A stretch of 64,000 nucleotides of DNA from Kocuria flava (GCF_001482365.1 NZ_CP013254.1:1860001-1924000), one strand, 5' to 3'; positions 15,236 to 23,748 are shown, counted from the first letter of the stretch. The notes: a model not told the origin generated them from the letters alone. Numbers and translations are program-made.

Positions 15236-18094
15236 GTGGCCAAGCCCCGCGTTCACGAGCTCGCGAAAGAGCTCGGAATAACGTCCAAGGAAGCGATCTC
15301 CACGCTTCAGTCACTGGGTGAGTTCGTCCGAGGCGCGTCCTCGACCGTCGAGCCCCCGGTCGCCAAGAAGCTCCGCTCAGCGTTCGCCGGCAAGGCCGAG
15401 CGCGCGGCGGAGCCCAAGTCCGCGCCGAAGCCCGGCACCAAGCCGGCCCCGAAGCCCGCCACCGGCGCCCGCCCGGGTGCCGGCACCAAGGCCGGTGCGC
15501 CCGCCCCGGGCGCCGCGGCCCCGAAGCCCGGCGACAAGCCCGCCCCGCGGTCCGCCGAGCCCACGGCCGAGCGCCGTGCCCCGCAGCCCCCGGCCGCGGA
15601 GCGCCCCGCCCAGGACCGTCCGGCGCCCGAGCGCCCGGGCACCTCGCGGCCCGCCCCCGGCGGCCGCGCGCCCAGCCCCGGCCCGCGCCCGGGCAACAAC
15701 CCGTTCGCGGCCCAGCAGGGCATGTCCCGGGGCGGCTCCGCGCCGCGTCCGGGCGCGCCCCGCCCCGGCGGCAGCGGCCCGCGCTCCCAGGACGGCGCAC
15801 CCCGCCCCGGCGGGCCCCGTCCCGGTGGCCCGCGTCCGGGCAACAACCCGTTCGCGGCCCAGCAGGGCATGCGCTCGGGCCGTCCGCAGGGCCAGGGCGG
15901 TCCCCGCCCGCAGGGCGGTGCACCCCGTCCGGGCGCGGCCGGCCCCCGCCCGCAGGGCCAGGGCGGCCCGCGTCCCCAGGGCGGTCCCCGCCCCGGCGGC
16001 CCGCGCCCCAGCCCGAACATGATGCCCGGGCACACCACCGGTGTCGCCCCGATCGGCTCCCGCCCCAGCGGCGGGGGCGGCGGTCCCCGCCGCGGCGGCC
16101 CCGGTGGCGGCGGCGGGTTCTCCCGTCCCGGCGGCGGCCCCGGCCGCGGCGGCCGCGGCGGCACCCAGGGCGCCTTCGGGCGCGGCGGTGCCCGCGGCAA
16201 GCAGCGCAAGTCGAAGCGGGCGAAGCGCCAGGAGCTCGAGCAGATGAAGGCCCCGACCGTCGGCGGCGTCTCCGTGCCCCACGGCGACGGCACCACGGTC
16301 GTGCGGCTGCGCCGCGGCGCGTCGCTGACGGACTTCGCGGAGAAGATCAACGCGAACCCGGCCTCGCTGGTCACCGTGCTCATCACGCTCGGCGAGATGG
16401 CCACGCAGACGCAGTCCCTCGACGAGGAGACCTTCCAGCTGCTCGGCGCCGAGCTGGGCTACAGGATCCAGGTCGTCTCCCCGGAGGACGAGGAGCGCGA
16501 GCTCTTCGAGTCCTTCGACATCGACCTCGAGGCCGAGGCCGCGGCCGAGGGCGACGACGTCCTCGAGGCGCGCCCCCCGGTCGTGACGGTGATGGGCCAC
16601 GTCGACCACGGCAAGACCCGCCTGCTCGACGCGATCCGCAACACCAAGGTGATCGAGGGGGAGGCCGGCGGCATCACGCAGCACATCGGCGCCTACCAGA
16701 TCGAGACCGAGGTCGACGGCCAGGACCGGCAGATCACGTTCATCGACACCCCGGGCCACGAGGCGTTCACCGCCATGCGTGCCCGCGGTGCCCAGGTGAC
16801 GGACATCGCCGTGCTCGTGGTCGCCGCGGACGACGGCGTCATGCCGCAGACGGTCGAGGCGCTCAACCACGCCCAGGCCGCCGGCGTGCCGATCGTGGTG
16901 GCGGTCAACAAGATCGACAAGCCCGAGGCGAACCCGGACAAGATCCGCGGCCAGCTCACCGAGTACGGCCTGGTCCCCGAGGAGTACGGCGGCGACACCA
17001 TGTTCGTCGACGTCTCCGCGCGCCAGAACCTCAACATCGACGACCTGCTGGACGCGATCGTGCTGACCGCCGACGGCGCGCTCGAGCTGCGGGCGAACCC
17101 GGCCAAGGACGCCCGCGGCGTGGCCATCGAGGCCAACCTCGACAAGGGCCGCGGCGCCGTCTCCACCGTGCTGGTGCAGTCCGGCACGCTGCACGTCGGC
17201 GACGCGATCGTGGCGGGCGCCGCCTACGGGCGCGTGCGGGCGATGTTCGACGAGAACGGCCAGGCCGTGGAGACCGCCGGGCCGTCGCGTCCGGTGCAGG
17301 TGCTGGGCCTCGACTCGGTGCCGCGGGCCGGCGACACGTTCATCGCGACCCCGGAGGAGCGCACCGCGCGCCAGATCGCCGAGAAGCGCCAGGCCGCGGA
17401 CCGCAACGCCCAGCTGGCCAAGCGCCGCAAGCGGATCACCCTCGAGTCCTTCGACGAGGCGGTGGCCCAGGGCAAGATCGACACGCTCAACCTCATCATC
17501 AAGGGCGACGTGTCCGGTGCCGTCGAGGCCCTCGAAGACTCGCTGCTCAAGATCGACGTGGGCGACGAGGTCCAGCTGCGCGTCATCCACCGCGGTGTGG
17601 GTGCGATCACCCAGAACGACGTCAACCTGGCGACCGTCGACAACGCCATCATCATCGGCTTCAACGTCCGTCCCGCCGAGCGCGTGACGGAGCTGGCCGA
17701 CCGCGAGGGCGTCGAGATGAAGTTCTACTCGGTGATCTACAACGCCATCGACGACGTCGAGAACGCGCTCAAGGGCATGCTCAAGCCGGAGTACGAGGAG
17801 GTGTCGCTGGGCACCGCGGAGATCCGCGAGGTCTTCCGCTCCTCCAAGTGGGGCAACATCGCCGGCGCCTACGTCACGAAGGGCATCATGCGCCGCAACG
17901 CCAAGGCCCGGCTCGTCCGGGACGGCAGCGTGGTCGCGGAGAACCTCACGATCGAGTCGCTGCGGCGGTTCAAGGACGACGCCACGGAGGTCCGCGAGGG
18001 CTACGAGTGCGGTGTCGGCCTCGGGTCGTTCAACGACATCCGCGAGGGCGACGTCATCGAGACGTGGGAGATGCGCGAGAAGCCGCGCACCTGA
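15236..18094 (+). CDS. infB: Translation initiation factor IF-2
   Basis: GTPase that places initiator tRNA on the 30S subunit. The 952-residue protein starts VAKPRVHELAKELGI (IF2-N domain), then has a roughly 290-residue Pro/Arg/Gly-rich low-complexity region, a second IF2-N domain (about 365-415) and the G domain: G1 GHVDHGKT at 454-461, G3 DTPGH at 504-508, G4 NKID at 558-561. Beta-barrel and C-terminal fMet-tRNA-binding domains complete it. The linker includes two exact copies of PGNNPFAAQQGM (152-163 and 201-212). The GTG follows AGGAGAG. Two strong hairpins follow the stop. Confidence 0.96.
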   Translation: MAKPRVHELAKELGITSKEAISTLQSLGEFVRGASSTVEPPVAKKLRSAFAGKAERAAEPKSAPKPGTKPAPKPATGARPGAGTKAGAPAPGAAAPKPGDKPAPRSAEPTAERRAPQPPAAERPAQDRPAPERPGTSRPAPGGRAPSPGPRPGNNPFAAQQGMSRGGSAPRPGAPRPGGSGPRSQDGAPRPGGPRPGGPRPGNNPFAAQQGMRSGRPQGQGGPRPQGGAPRPGAAGPRPQGQGGPRPQGGPRPGGPRPSPNMMPGHTTGVAPIGSRPSGGGGGPRRGGPGGGGGFSRPGGGPGRGGRGGTQGAFGRGGARGKQRKSKRAKRQELEQMKAPTVGGVSVPHGDGTTVVRLRRGASLTDFAEKINANPASLVTVLITLGEMATQTQSLDEETFQLLGAELGYRIQVVSPEDEERELFESFDIDLEAEAAAEGDDVLEARPPVVTVMGHVDHGKTRLLDAIRNTKVIEGEAGGITQHIGAYQIETEVDGQDRQITFIDTPGHEAFTAMRARGAQVTDIAVLVVAADDGVMPQTVEALNHAQAAGVPIVVAVNKIDKPEANPDKIRGQLTEYGLVPEEYGGDTMFVDVSARQNLNIDDLLDAIVLTADGALELRANPAKDARGVAIEANLDKGRGAVSTVLVQSGTLHVGDAIVAGAAYGRVRAMFDENGQAVETAGPSRPVQVLGLDSVPRAGDTFIATPEERTARQIAEKRQAADRNAQLAKRRKRITLESFDEAVAQGKIDTLNLIIKGDVSGAVEALEDSLLKIDVGDEVQLRVIHRGVGAITQNDVNLATVDNAIIIGFNVRPAERVTELADREGVEMKFYSVIYNAIDDVENALKGMLKPEYEEVSLGTAEIREVFRSSKWGNIAGAYVTKGIMRRNAKARLVRDGSVVAENLTIESLRRFKDDATEVREGYECGVGLGSFNDIREGDVIETWEMREKPRT
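15691..15871 (+). repeat. Exact 34-base direct repeat within infB
   Basis: Copies at 15691-15724 and 15838-15871, 147 bases (49 codons) apart and in frame. Both encode the NNPFAAQQGM block inside the low-complexity linker, against a background of PRPGG-type codon repeats. It looks like an internal duplication of linker sequence. Confidence 0.85.
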
Positions 18095-18101
18095 CCCGTC
18101 C

Positions 18102-18172
18102 ACGGGCCCCGCGCACCGCGCGGGGCCCGTTCCCCCGGGGCGTGCGGGCGGCACCCGCCCGCACGCCCCGGG
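18102..18172 (+). terminator. Tandem terminator hairpins between infB and rbfA
   Basis: First hairpin: 13-bp perfect stem 18102-18114 / 18118-18130 with ACC loop. Second: 18-bp perfect stem 18134-18151 / 18155-18172 with CAC loop. They start 7 bases after the infB stop and occupy most of the gap, which should isolate infB from rbfA. Confidence 0.75.
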
Positions 18173-18203
18173 TCCCGTCCGACCGACCCCAGGAGCATCC
18201 ACC

Positions 18204-18653
18204 ATGGCCGACGCCCCACGCGCCGCCCGACTCGCCGACCGCATCAAGGTCGTCGTCGCCCAGGCGCTCGAGCGCCGGGTCAAGGACCCCCGGCTGGGGT
18301 TCGTGACCGTCACCGACGCCCGCGTCACCGCCGACCTGCAGCACGCGACCGTCTACTACACCGTCTTCGGCACCGCCGAGGAGCAGGAGGCCACCCGCGC
18401 GGCCCTCGAGTCCGCCAAGGGCGTGCTGCGCAGCGAGGTGGGCCGCAACATCACGGCCCGCCTGACCCCGACCCTGACCTTCGTGGCCGACGAGGTCCCC
18501 GTCAACGCCCAGCACCTCGAGGAGGTGCTGCGCGCGGCCCGCGAGAAGGACGCCGAGGTCGCCGCCCGGGCCGCGGGCGCGAGCTACGCCGCGGGCGAGG
18601 ACCCCTACCGCCGCCCGGCCGAGGAGGACGACGAGTCCTCCGAGGACCGCTGA
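18204..18653 (+). CDS. rbfA: 30S ribosome-binding factor RbfA
   Basis: Assists late maturation of the 16S rRNA 5' end. The 149-residue protein has the KH-type fold (about 5-115) with RAARLADRIKVVVAQALERRVKDPRLGFVTVTDARVT as family start and LTFVADEVPVNAQHLEEVL near the end, then an acidic tail (EEDDESSEDR). The ATG follows AGGAG by 8 bases. It lies 14 bases upstream of truB and shares its transcript. In many actinobacteria a DUF503 gene sits between infB and rbfA; here that gene is absent from this place and appears, frameshifted, near infC. Confidence 0.93.
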   Translation: MADAPRAARLADRIKVVVAQALERRVKDPRLGFVTVTDARVTADLQHATVYYTVFGTAEEQEATRAALESAKGVLRSEVGRNITARLTPTLTFVADEVPVNAQHLEEVLRAAREKDAEVAARAAGASYAAGEDPYRRPAEEDDESSEDR

Positions 18654-18667
18654 GCGGGTCCGGCCGG

Positions 18668-19696
18668 GTGAGCCGCGCACGCCCGGAGGTCCCGGCCCCC
18701 GACCCGTCCCTGCCCGTGCCCGCCGGGCTCGTGGTCGTGGACAAGCCCGCCGGCTGGACCAGCCACGACGTCGTCGCCCGGCTGCGCCGGCTGGCCGGCA
18801 CCCGCAAGGTCGGCCACGCCGGCACGCTGGACCCCATGGCCACCGGCGTGCTCGTGGCCGGCATCGGCAGCGCCACCCGTCTGCTGACCTACGTCGTGGG
18901 CCAGGACAAGACCTACGAGGCCGTCCTGCGCCTGGGGGTCTCGACCGTGACCGACGACGCCGAGGGCGAGCCGACCGCCGTCGCCGACCCCGCGGCCGTC
19001 GCCGCCCTGACCGACGGGGCCGTGACCGCCGCCGCGGCCCGGCTCACCGGGGACCTCATGCAGGTCCCCGCGTCGGTGAGCGCGATCAAGGTGGACGGCC
19101 GGCGCGCCTACGCCGAGGTCCGCGCCGGCAAGGACGTCGAGCTCGCCGCCCGCCCCGTGACGGTGCACGCCTTCGACGTCCACCGGATCACCCGCACGGA
19201 CGACGGCGCCGGGCACCCCGTGGTCGACGTCGAGGCCACCGTGACCTGCAGCTCCGGGACCTACGTGCGGGCGCTGGCCCGCGACCTCGGCGCCGGCCTC
19301 GGCACCGGCGGGCACCTCACGGCGCTGCGCCGCACCCGCGTCGGCGCCCTCGGGCTCGAGCACGCCGCGACCCTCGAGGAGCTCGCCGCCCACGTGGCCG
19401 CCGGCCGGCCCCTGCCCGTCACCGCCCCCGAGGAGGCCGCCGCCGGGCTGTTCCCCGTCCGCCGGCTCACCGCCGCGGAGGCCGGCGACCTCGCCCACGG
19501 CCGCCGGATCGGCCCCACCGCGGGCCCGGACGAGGCCGGGACCGGGGCCGTCACCGCGGGCCTGGCCCCCGACGGGCGGCTCGTGGCCCTGCTGCGCGAC
19601 CGCGGGCTGCCCGGCGAGCGCACCGCCAAGCCCGAGCTCGTGCTGCTGCCGGGGGAGCGCTTCGACGGCGGCCCCGGAGCGGGGGAGGAGCGGTGA
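18668..19696 (+). CDS. truB: tRNA pseudouridine(55) synthase TruB
   Basis: Makes pseudouridine at position 55 of the tRNA T-arm. The 342-residue protein has VVDKPAGWTSHDVV, the catalytic loop GHAGTLDPMATGVL with nucleophile D55, the YVGQDKTYEA-like strand (VVGQDKTYEAVLRLG), QVPASVSAIKVDGRRAY and the CSSGTYVRALARDLG motif, plus a C-terminal domain (about 250-335). The GTG start was taken 14 bases after rbfA. Its stop overlaps the next start (TGATG). Confidence 0.94.
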   Translation: MSRARPEVPAPDPSLPVPAGLVVVDKPAGWTSHDVVARLRRLAGTRKVGHAGTLDPMATGVLVAGIGSATRLLTYVVGQDKTYEAVLRLGVSTVTDDAEGEPTAVADPAAVAALTDGAVTAAAARLTGDLMQVPASVSAIKVDGRRAYAEVRAGKDVELAARPVTVHAFDVHRITRTDDGAGHPVVDVEATVTCSSGTYVRALARDLGAGLGTGGHLTALRRTRVGALGLEHAATLEELAAHVAAGRPLPVTAPEEAAAGLFPVRRLTAAEAGDLAHGRRIGPTAGPDEAGTGAVTAGLAPDGRLVALLRDRGLPGERTAKPELVLLPGERFDGGPGAGEER

Positions 19697-20067
19697 TGCC
19701 GGGCGGCTGGGACTGGTGGTTCTGGACCGCCGCGGTCCTGGGCGCGGTCTCCGCGCTGGTGTGCACCGTGCAGGCCCTGCGCGGGCGCCGCCCGGACGAC
19801 CTCACCCAGGGCTCCGTGCTGCTGCTCGAGGCCTTCCTGCTCGTCTACGCGGCCGGTTCGGTGCTCATGCACCTGCTCGGGCCCGGCCCCACCGGCTCGG
19901 CCCTCGAGTACTGGGGCTACCTGCTCACGGCCCTGCTCGTGCCGGCAGGGACCTTCGTGTGGTCCCTCGTGGAACGCTCGAGCTGGTCGAACTGGGTGCT
20001 GGCGGCGGCGGGCCCCGTCGTCGTCGTCATGGTCTACCGGATGAACGTGATCTGGTACTACCAGTGA
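19696..20067 (+). CDS. Hypothetical small membrane protein (truB-ribF interval)
   Basis: I do not recognise a named family. The 123-residue protein begins MPGGWDWWFWTAAVLGAVSAL and has about four hydrophobic segments (roughly 8-27, 40-60, 67-88, 98-117), with a short basic loop QALRGRRPDD after the first and an aromatic end NVIWYYQ. The start ATG overlaps the truB stop as TGATG and GAGGAG lies 5 bases upstream, so translation is coupled to truB. A GTG three bases earlier is possible but too close to the ribosome site. No signal peptide cleavage site is evident. Confidence 0.75.
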   Translation: MPGGWDWWFWTAAVLGAVSALVCTVQALRGRRPDDLTQGSVLLLEAFLLVYAAGSVLMHLLGPGPTGSALEYWGYLLTALLVPAGTFVWSLVERSSWSNWVLAAAGPVVVVMVYRMNVIWYYQ

Positions 20068-20113
20068 GCCGCCCCGACCCCGTCCCCGTCCCGTCCGCGC
20101 AGGAGCCGACCCC

Positions 20114-20605
20114 GTGACCACAGACCGCGAGACCCCGCAGGCCCGCCCCGGCGGGCGCTCCCGCCTCCAGCAGCGCTTCGGCCCCCGGACCGGCGCCGTG
20201 CGCACCGACGCGAAGGCCTCCGGCTTCGGCCGGCTCGTCGTCGTGGTCTACGGGGTGTTCTCCCTCTCCGCCGGGGTGCGCTCGCTCTACCAGATCCTCA
20301 CCGACTTCCCGGCGGCGCCCCTGCCGTACCTGCTCTCGGCGCTGGCCGCGGCCGTCTACGTCCTCGCGACCGTCGCCCTGGCCCGCCCCGGCGCCCGGTG
20401 GCACCGGGCGGCGACCGCCGCCGTGCTGGTCGAGCTCGCCGGCGTGCTGGGCGTCGGGCTGCTCTCGGTGCTCGCCCCGCAGCTGTTCCCGGAGCAGAGC
20501 GTGTGGTCGCACTTCGGCGCCGGCTACGGCTACGTCCCCCTCGTCCTGCCCTTCGTCGGCCTCGTGTGGCTGTGGCGCTCCCGCCCCGGCCGCCCCCGCG
20601 CCTGA
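20114..20605 (+). CDS. Hypothetical membrane protein (truB-ribF interval)
   Basis: A 163-residue protein with a basic cytoplasmic N-terminus of about 35 residues (SRLQQRFGPRTGAVRTDAKA) and four predicted membrane segments (about 38-57, 66-88, 98-120, 136-155), ending in a basic RSRPGRPRA tail. AGGAG is 9 bases before the GTG. It follows the preceding membrane gene by 46 bases and likely shares its transcript. Neither domain nor function is recognisable; the alternating hydrophobic pattern and positive-inside ends are consistent with a real inner-membrane protein. Confidence 0.7.
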   Translation: MTTDRETPQARPGGRSRLQQRFGPRTGAVRTDAKASGFGRLVVVVYGVFSLSAGVRSLYQILTDFPAAPLPYLLSALAAAVYVLATVALARPGARWHRAATAAVLVELAGVLGVGLLSVLAPQLFPEQSVWSHFGAGYGYVPLVLPFVGLVWLWRSRPGRPRA

Positions 20606-20636
20606 CCCGAACCCCGACCTGCACAGGAGCCCGCCC

Positions 20637-21266
20637 ATGCCCGCCCTCCTCGCCGGCGCCGAGCACTACGACGTCCCCGTGCTCGACGACGGCACCGTGC
20701 GCCTGCGCCGGCTCGAGCCGCGCGACGTCCCCCAGTTGGCGCTCAACTGCGCCGACCCCGCGGCCGCCGAGTTCACCACCGTCCCGCTGGGCTACACCGA
20801 GGACGACGCCCGGTGGTACGTCGGGCAGTTCGTGCCGGAGGCCTGGCGGGCCGGGCGCGAGTACAACTGGGCGGCCGTGGACGCCGCCACCGACCGGCTC
20901 TGGGGCACCGTGGGCCTCAACGCCCTGCGGGGCACCACCGCCGACGTCGGGCTCAACTTCGGCCCCCACGCCCGCGGCACCGGGGCCGCCGAGGCCGCCT
21001 GCCGGCTGCTGCTCGACCACGCGTTCCCCGCGCTCGGGCTCACCTATGCTTACTGGATGGCCAAGGTCCCCAACTGGGCCAGCCGGAAGCTCGCGTGGAA
21101 GCTCGGCTTCCGGTCCCCGGTGCGGATCGACGGGTTCATGGAGCAGCGCGGCGCCTCGGTGGACGCCTGGATCCTGACCCTCGCGGCCGGCGACCCCCGC
21201 ACCCCCACCACCGCCTGGGACGGACCGCCCGCCCCCGGGAGCGCGGGACCGGAGCGGCGGCCGTGA
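20637..21266 (+). CDS. GNAT-family N-acetyltransferase (RimJ/RimL type)
   Basis: A 209-residue protein. DDGTVRLRRLEPRDVPQLALN is the usual opening of RimJ/RimL-type acetyltransferases; the acetyl-CoA loop is NFGPHARGTGAAEAACRLLL near residues 107-126, followed by LTYAYWMAKVPNWASRKLAWKLGF, the motif-B helix. The C-terminal 25 residues are Pro-rich and probably disordered. The target could be a ribosomal protein N-terminus or a small molecule and cannot be decided here. The ATG follows AGGAG by 9 bases and the gene continues the truB-linked group toward ribF. Confidence 0.82.
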   Translation: MPALLAGAEHYDVPVLDDGTVRLRRLEPRDVPQLALNCADPAAAEFTTVPLGYTEDDARWYVGQFVPEAWRAGREYNWAAVDAATDRLWGTVGLNALRGTTADVGLNFGPHARGTGAAEAACRLLLDHAFPALGLTYAYWMAKVPNWASRKLAWKLGFRSPVRIDGFMEQRGASVDAWILTLAAGDPRTPTTAWDGPPAPGSAGPERRP

Positions 21267-21329
21267 CCGCCGCGCCCGCCCGCACCGCCGGCCCCCACCG
21301 CCGCCCTGTCCGCCCCTGCGAGGAGAACC

Positions 21330-22322
21330 GTGTTCCGCTGGCGCAAGCTCACTGACGTCCCCCCGGGCACCGGCCCGTCCGTGGTCACCATCGGCAACTT
21401 CGACGGCGTCCACCGGGGGCACCAGCAGGTGATGCGCCGGCTCGTGGCCACCGCCCGCGAGCGCGGCTGGTCCTCCGTGGTCGTGACCTTCGACCCGCAC
21501 CCCGCCCAGGTGCACCGGCCCGGGGCCCACCCCGGGCTGATCATGGGCACCGAGGACAAGCTCGACGCCCTGGAGGACACGGGCGTCGACGCGGTGCTCG
21601 TGCTGGAGTACACCCCGGAGCTGGCCGCGCAGACCACCGAGGAGTTCGTGCTCGGGGCCCTGGTCGGGCCCCTGGGCGCCCGGTGCCTGGTCGTCGGCTC
21701 CGACACCCGCCTGGGCCGGGACAACACCGGCAACGTCGACACGCTGCGGGCGCTGGGGCGGCGCCACGGCTTCGAGGTCGTCGTCGTCGACGACCTGCTC
21801 GACCCCGCCCCCGAGGCCGACGCGCACGCCCCGGAGGCCGTCGCCGGGCGGCGGTGCTCCTCCACGTGGATCCGCTCCTGCCTGCAGGCCGGCGACGTCC
21901 GGGCCGCGGCCCGGCTGCTCGGGCGCAACCACCGGGTGCGGGGCGAGGTCGTGCACGGGGCGGCCCGGGGCCGGGAGCTGGGCTACCCGACGGCGAACCT
22001 CGCCCCGGACGCGGTCGGGTTCGTCCCCGCCGACGGCGTCTACGCCGGGTGGCTCGTCGACGCCCACGGCACCCGGTGGCCCACGGCGATCTCCGTCGGG
22101 TCGAACCCGACCTTCGAGAACGTGCCCCGCCAGGTCGAGGCCCACGTGCTCGACCGCCCGGAGGAGCCGGTGGAGGACTTCGACCTCTACGGCCAGGAGG
22201 TCGCGGTGGAGTTCGTGGAGCGGCTGCGCGGGATGGTCGCCTACGAGGGCGTGGACCGGCTCGTGGCGCAGATGGACGACGACGTCGCCCGCGCCCGGCG
22301 GATCCTCGCCGCCGAGGCCTGA
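21330..22322 (+). CDS. ribF: Bifunctional riboflavin kinase / FAD synthetase
   Basis: Phosphorylates riboflavin to FMN and adenylates FMN to FAD. The 330-residue protein has the nucleotidyltransferase domain first (TIGNFDGVHRGH at 20-31; TFDPHPAQVHRP; SSTWIRSCLQAGDVRAAARLLG) and the flavokinase domain at about 190-325 (GRELGYPTANL, DGVYAGWLV, ISVGSNPTF, VEFVERLRGM). The GTG follows GAGGAG. Position between truB and rpsO is the standard one in actinobacteria. A hairpin shared with the convergent aldo/keto reductase gene follows. Confidence 0.95.
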   Translation: MFRWRKLTDVPPGTGPSVVTIGNFDGVHRGHQQVMRRLVATARERGWSSVVVTFDPHPAQVHRPGAHPGLIMGTEDKLDALEDTGVDAVLVLEYTPELAAQTTEEFVLGALVGPLGARCLVVGSDTRLGRDNTGNVDTLRALGRRHGFEVVVVDDLLDPAPEADAHAPEAVAGRRCSSTWIRSCLQAGDVRAAARLLGRNHRVRGEVVHGAARGRELGYPTANLAPDAVGFVPADGVYAGWLVDAHGTRWPTAISVGSNPTFENVPRQVEAHVLDRPEEPVEDFDLYGQEVAVEFVERLRGMVAYEGVDRLVAQMDDDVARARRILAAEA

Positions 22323-22355
22323 GCCGGCCCCGGGGCGGTGCCGCCGGGGGCCGGC
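22323..22355. terminator. Bidirectional hairpin between ribF and the aldo/keto reductase gene
   Basis: GCCGGCCCC (22323-22331) pairs with GGGGCCGGC (22347-22355), 15-base GC-rich loop. It fills the 40-base gap between two convergent genes. Confidence 0.6.
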
Positions 22356-22362
22356 CCCGGCC

Positions 22363-23226
22363 TCACATCTCCTCGTGCTCGTCCGGGTCGTAGCCGGAGG
22401 CGCTCAGGCCCGTGTGCAGCAGCCGCATCCGGTGCATCTGCTCCTCGTCCAGCTCCCAGTCGAGCACGTCGAGGTTCTCCGCCATCCGCTGCGGGTCCGA
22501 GGTCTTGGGGATCGGGACGGTGTGCGACTGCAGGTGCCAGCGCAGCACCACCTGCGCCGGGGTGCGCCCGGTCCGCCGGGCGATCCGCTCGATCCACGGG
22601 TGCTGCAGGATGTCCGTCTTGCGCCCCAGCGGCGACCACGCCTGGGTGATGATCCGGTGCTCCTCGTGGAAGGCCCGCAGCCGCTCCTGCTGGTACTGCG
22701 GGTGCAGCTCGACCTGGTTCACCGCCGGGGTCTCCCCGGTCTCCGCCACGAGCCGGCGGATGTGGGCGGGCGTGAAGTTCGACACCCCCACCGAGCGCAC
22801 GAGGCCCTCGTCGCGCAGCCGCAGCATCGTCCGCCACGACTCGACGTAGCGGTCCACGGAGGGGTTGGGCCAGTGGATGAGGTAGAGGTCCGCGTGGTCG
22901 GTGCCCAGCCGCCGCAGCGACCCCTCGAGGGAGCGGCGCACCGAGTCCGTGCCGTGGTCGCGGCCCGGCAGCTTGGTGGTGACGAACACCTCCGAGCGCG
23001 GGACGCCCGAGGCGGCGATCCCGCGGCCCACGCCCGTCTCGTTGCCGTAGTTCACGGCCGTGTCCACCATCCGCCAGCCGCGCATCAGGGCCTCGGCGAC
23101 GTCCGCCTCGGCCTGCGCGTCGTCCATGGGGTAGGTGCCCAGCCCGATCACCGGGATGCGCCGGCCGTCCCGCATCACGTGCGTGCGGTCCGCCGGGACC
23201 GTGCCCACCTGGTCTTTCGTGCTCAC
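22363..23226 (-). CDS. Aldo/keto reductase
   Basis: NADPH-dependent carbonyl reductase of the 2,5-diketo-gluconate reductase type. The 287-residue TIM barrel has IPVIGLGTYPM near the start and the catalytic tetrad D55, Y60 (DTAVNYGNE), K85 (TTKLPG) and H118 (YLIHWPNPS). SVGVSNFTPAHI, NQVELHPQYQQ and IPKTSDPQRMAENLDVLDWEL are also typical, the last binding NADP. The GTG start has AGGAG 7 bases upstream on the minus strand. It is the only minus-strand gene between truB and recA and is convergent with ribF, so it may be a later insertion into the truB-ribF-rpsO order. Physiological substrate unknown. Confidence 0.93.
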   Translation of the reverse strand: MSTKDQVGTVPADRTHVMRDGRRIPVIGLGTYPMDDAQAEADVAEALMRGWRMVDTAVNYGNETGVGRGIAASGVPRSEVFVTTKLPGRDHGTDSVRRSLEGSLRRLGTDHADLYLIHWPNPSVDRYVESWRTMLRLRDEGLVRSVGVSNFTPAHIRRLVAETGETPAVNQVELHPQYQQERLRAFHEEHRIITQAWSPLGRKTDILQHPWIERIARRTGRTPAQVVLRWHLQSHTVPIPKTSDPQRMAENLDVLDWELDEEQMHRMRLLHTGLSASGYDPDEHEEM

Positions 23227-23352
23227 GCGCTGCTCCTCGCTGTGCTCGCCGTCAGTGCTGTCCCCACCCATCCTCGCCCATTCCCGGCCGATCGGGGACT
23301 CCCCGGCCCCGGCGCGCCCGGGCCGCGGCTGGGGTGCGGCGGGACCGTCCGC

Positions 23353-23358
23353 TAGACT
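23353..23358 (+). promoter_or_regulatory. TAGACT -10 box of rpsO
   Basis: TAGACT preceded by CGC, 112 bases before rpsO. The start site would be near 23365, which begins just at the leader hairpin. Confidence 0.55.
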
Positions 23359-23365
23359 GGACGGC

Positions 23366-23395
23366 GGTCCGACTGCAGTCCGTGGTTGTCGGACC
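23366..23395 (+). promoter_or_regulatory. Hairpin at the 5' end of the rpsO leader
   Basis: GGTCCGAC (23366-23373) pairs with GTCGGACC (23388-23395), 14-base loop. It lies at the predicted mRNA start, with about 75 further leader bases before the ribosome site. S15 often represses its own mRNA through leader structures that differ between phyla, so this may be the regulatory site. Confidence 0.4.
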
Positions 23396-23469
23396 CCCGG
23401 GCCCGCCCGGGACCCGGGGACGAACCCGCCGCCCGGGCCGCACGGTACTGACTCGAACGGAGTTATCAC

Positions 23470-23739
23470 GTGGCACTCGACGCCGCCGTCAAGCAGCAGA
23501 TCATCACGGAGTACGCGACCCACGAGGGCGACACCGGTTCGCCCGAGGTGCAGATCGCGGTGCTGACCCGACGGATCTCGGACCTCACCGAGCACCTGAA
23601 GCAGCACAAGCACGACCACCACACCCGCCGCGGCCTGATGGCCCTGGTCGGTCGCCGCCGCCGCATGCTGACCTACCTGCGCGACACCGACATCACGCGC
23701 TACCGCTCGCTCATCGAGCGGCTCGGCCTGCGCCGCTAG
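23470..23739 (+). CDS. rpsO: 30S ribosomal protein S15
   Basis: Primary 16S rRNA-binding protein of the platform. The 89-residue length is exactly typical. Recognisable blocks are DTGSPEVQIAVLTRRISDLTEHLK, HKHDHHTRRGLMALVGRRRRMLTYL and RYRSLIERLGLRR. The GTG follows GGAG by 7 bases. It is expressed from its own promoter after a divergent aldo/keto reductase gene and is followed by tandem hairpins before pnp, the usual neighbour. Confidence 0.97.
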   Translation: MALDAAVKQQIITEYATHEGDTGSPEVQIAVLTRRISDLTEHLKQHKHDHHTRRGLMALVGRRRRMLTYLRDTDITRYRSLIERLGLRR

Positions 23740-23748
23740 TCCGGTCCC

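Noticed and set aside
23440..23475. LexA box at rpsO (CTCGAACGGAG)
   Set aside because: Only one half-site is present; the second half reads TTATCA instead of GTTCGA.
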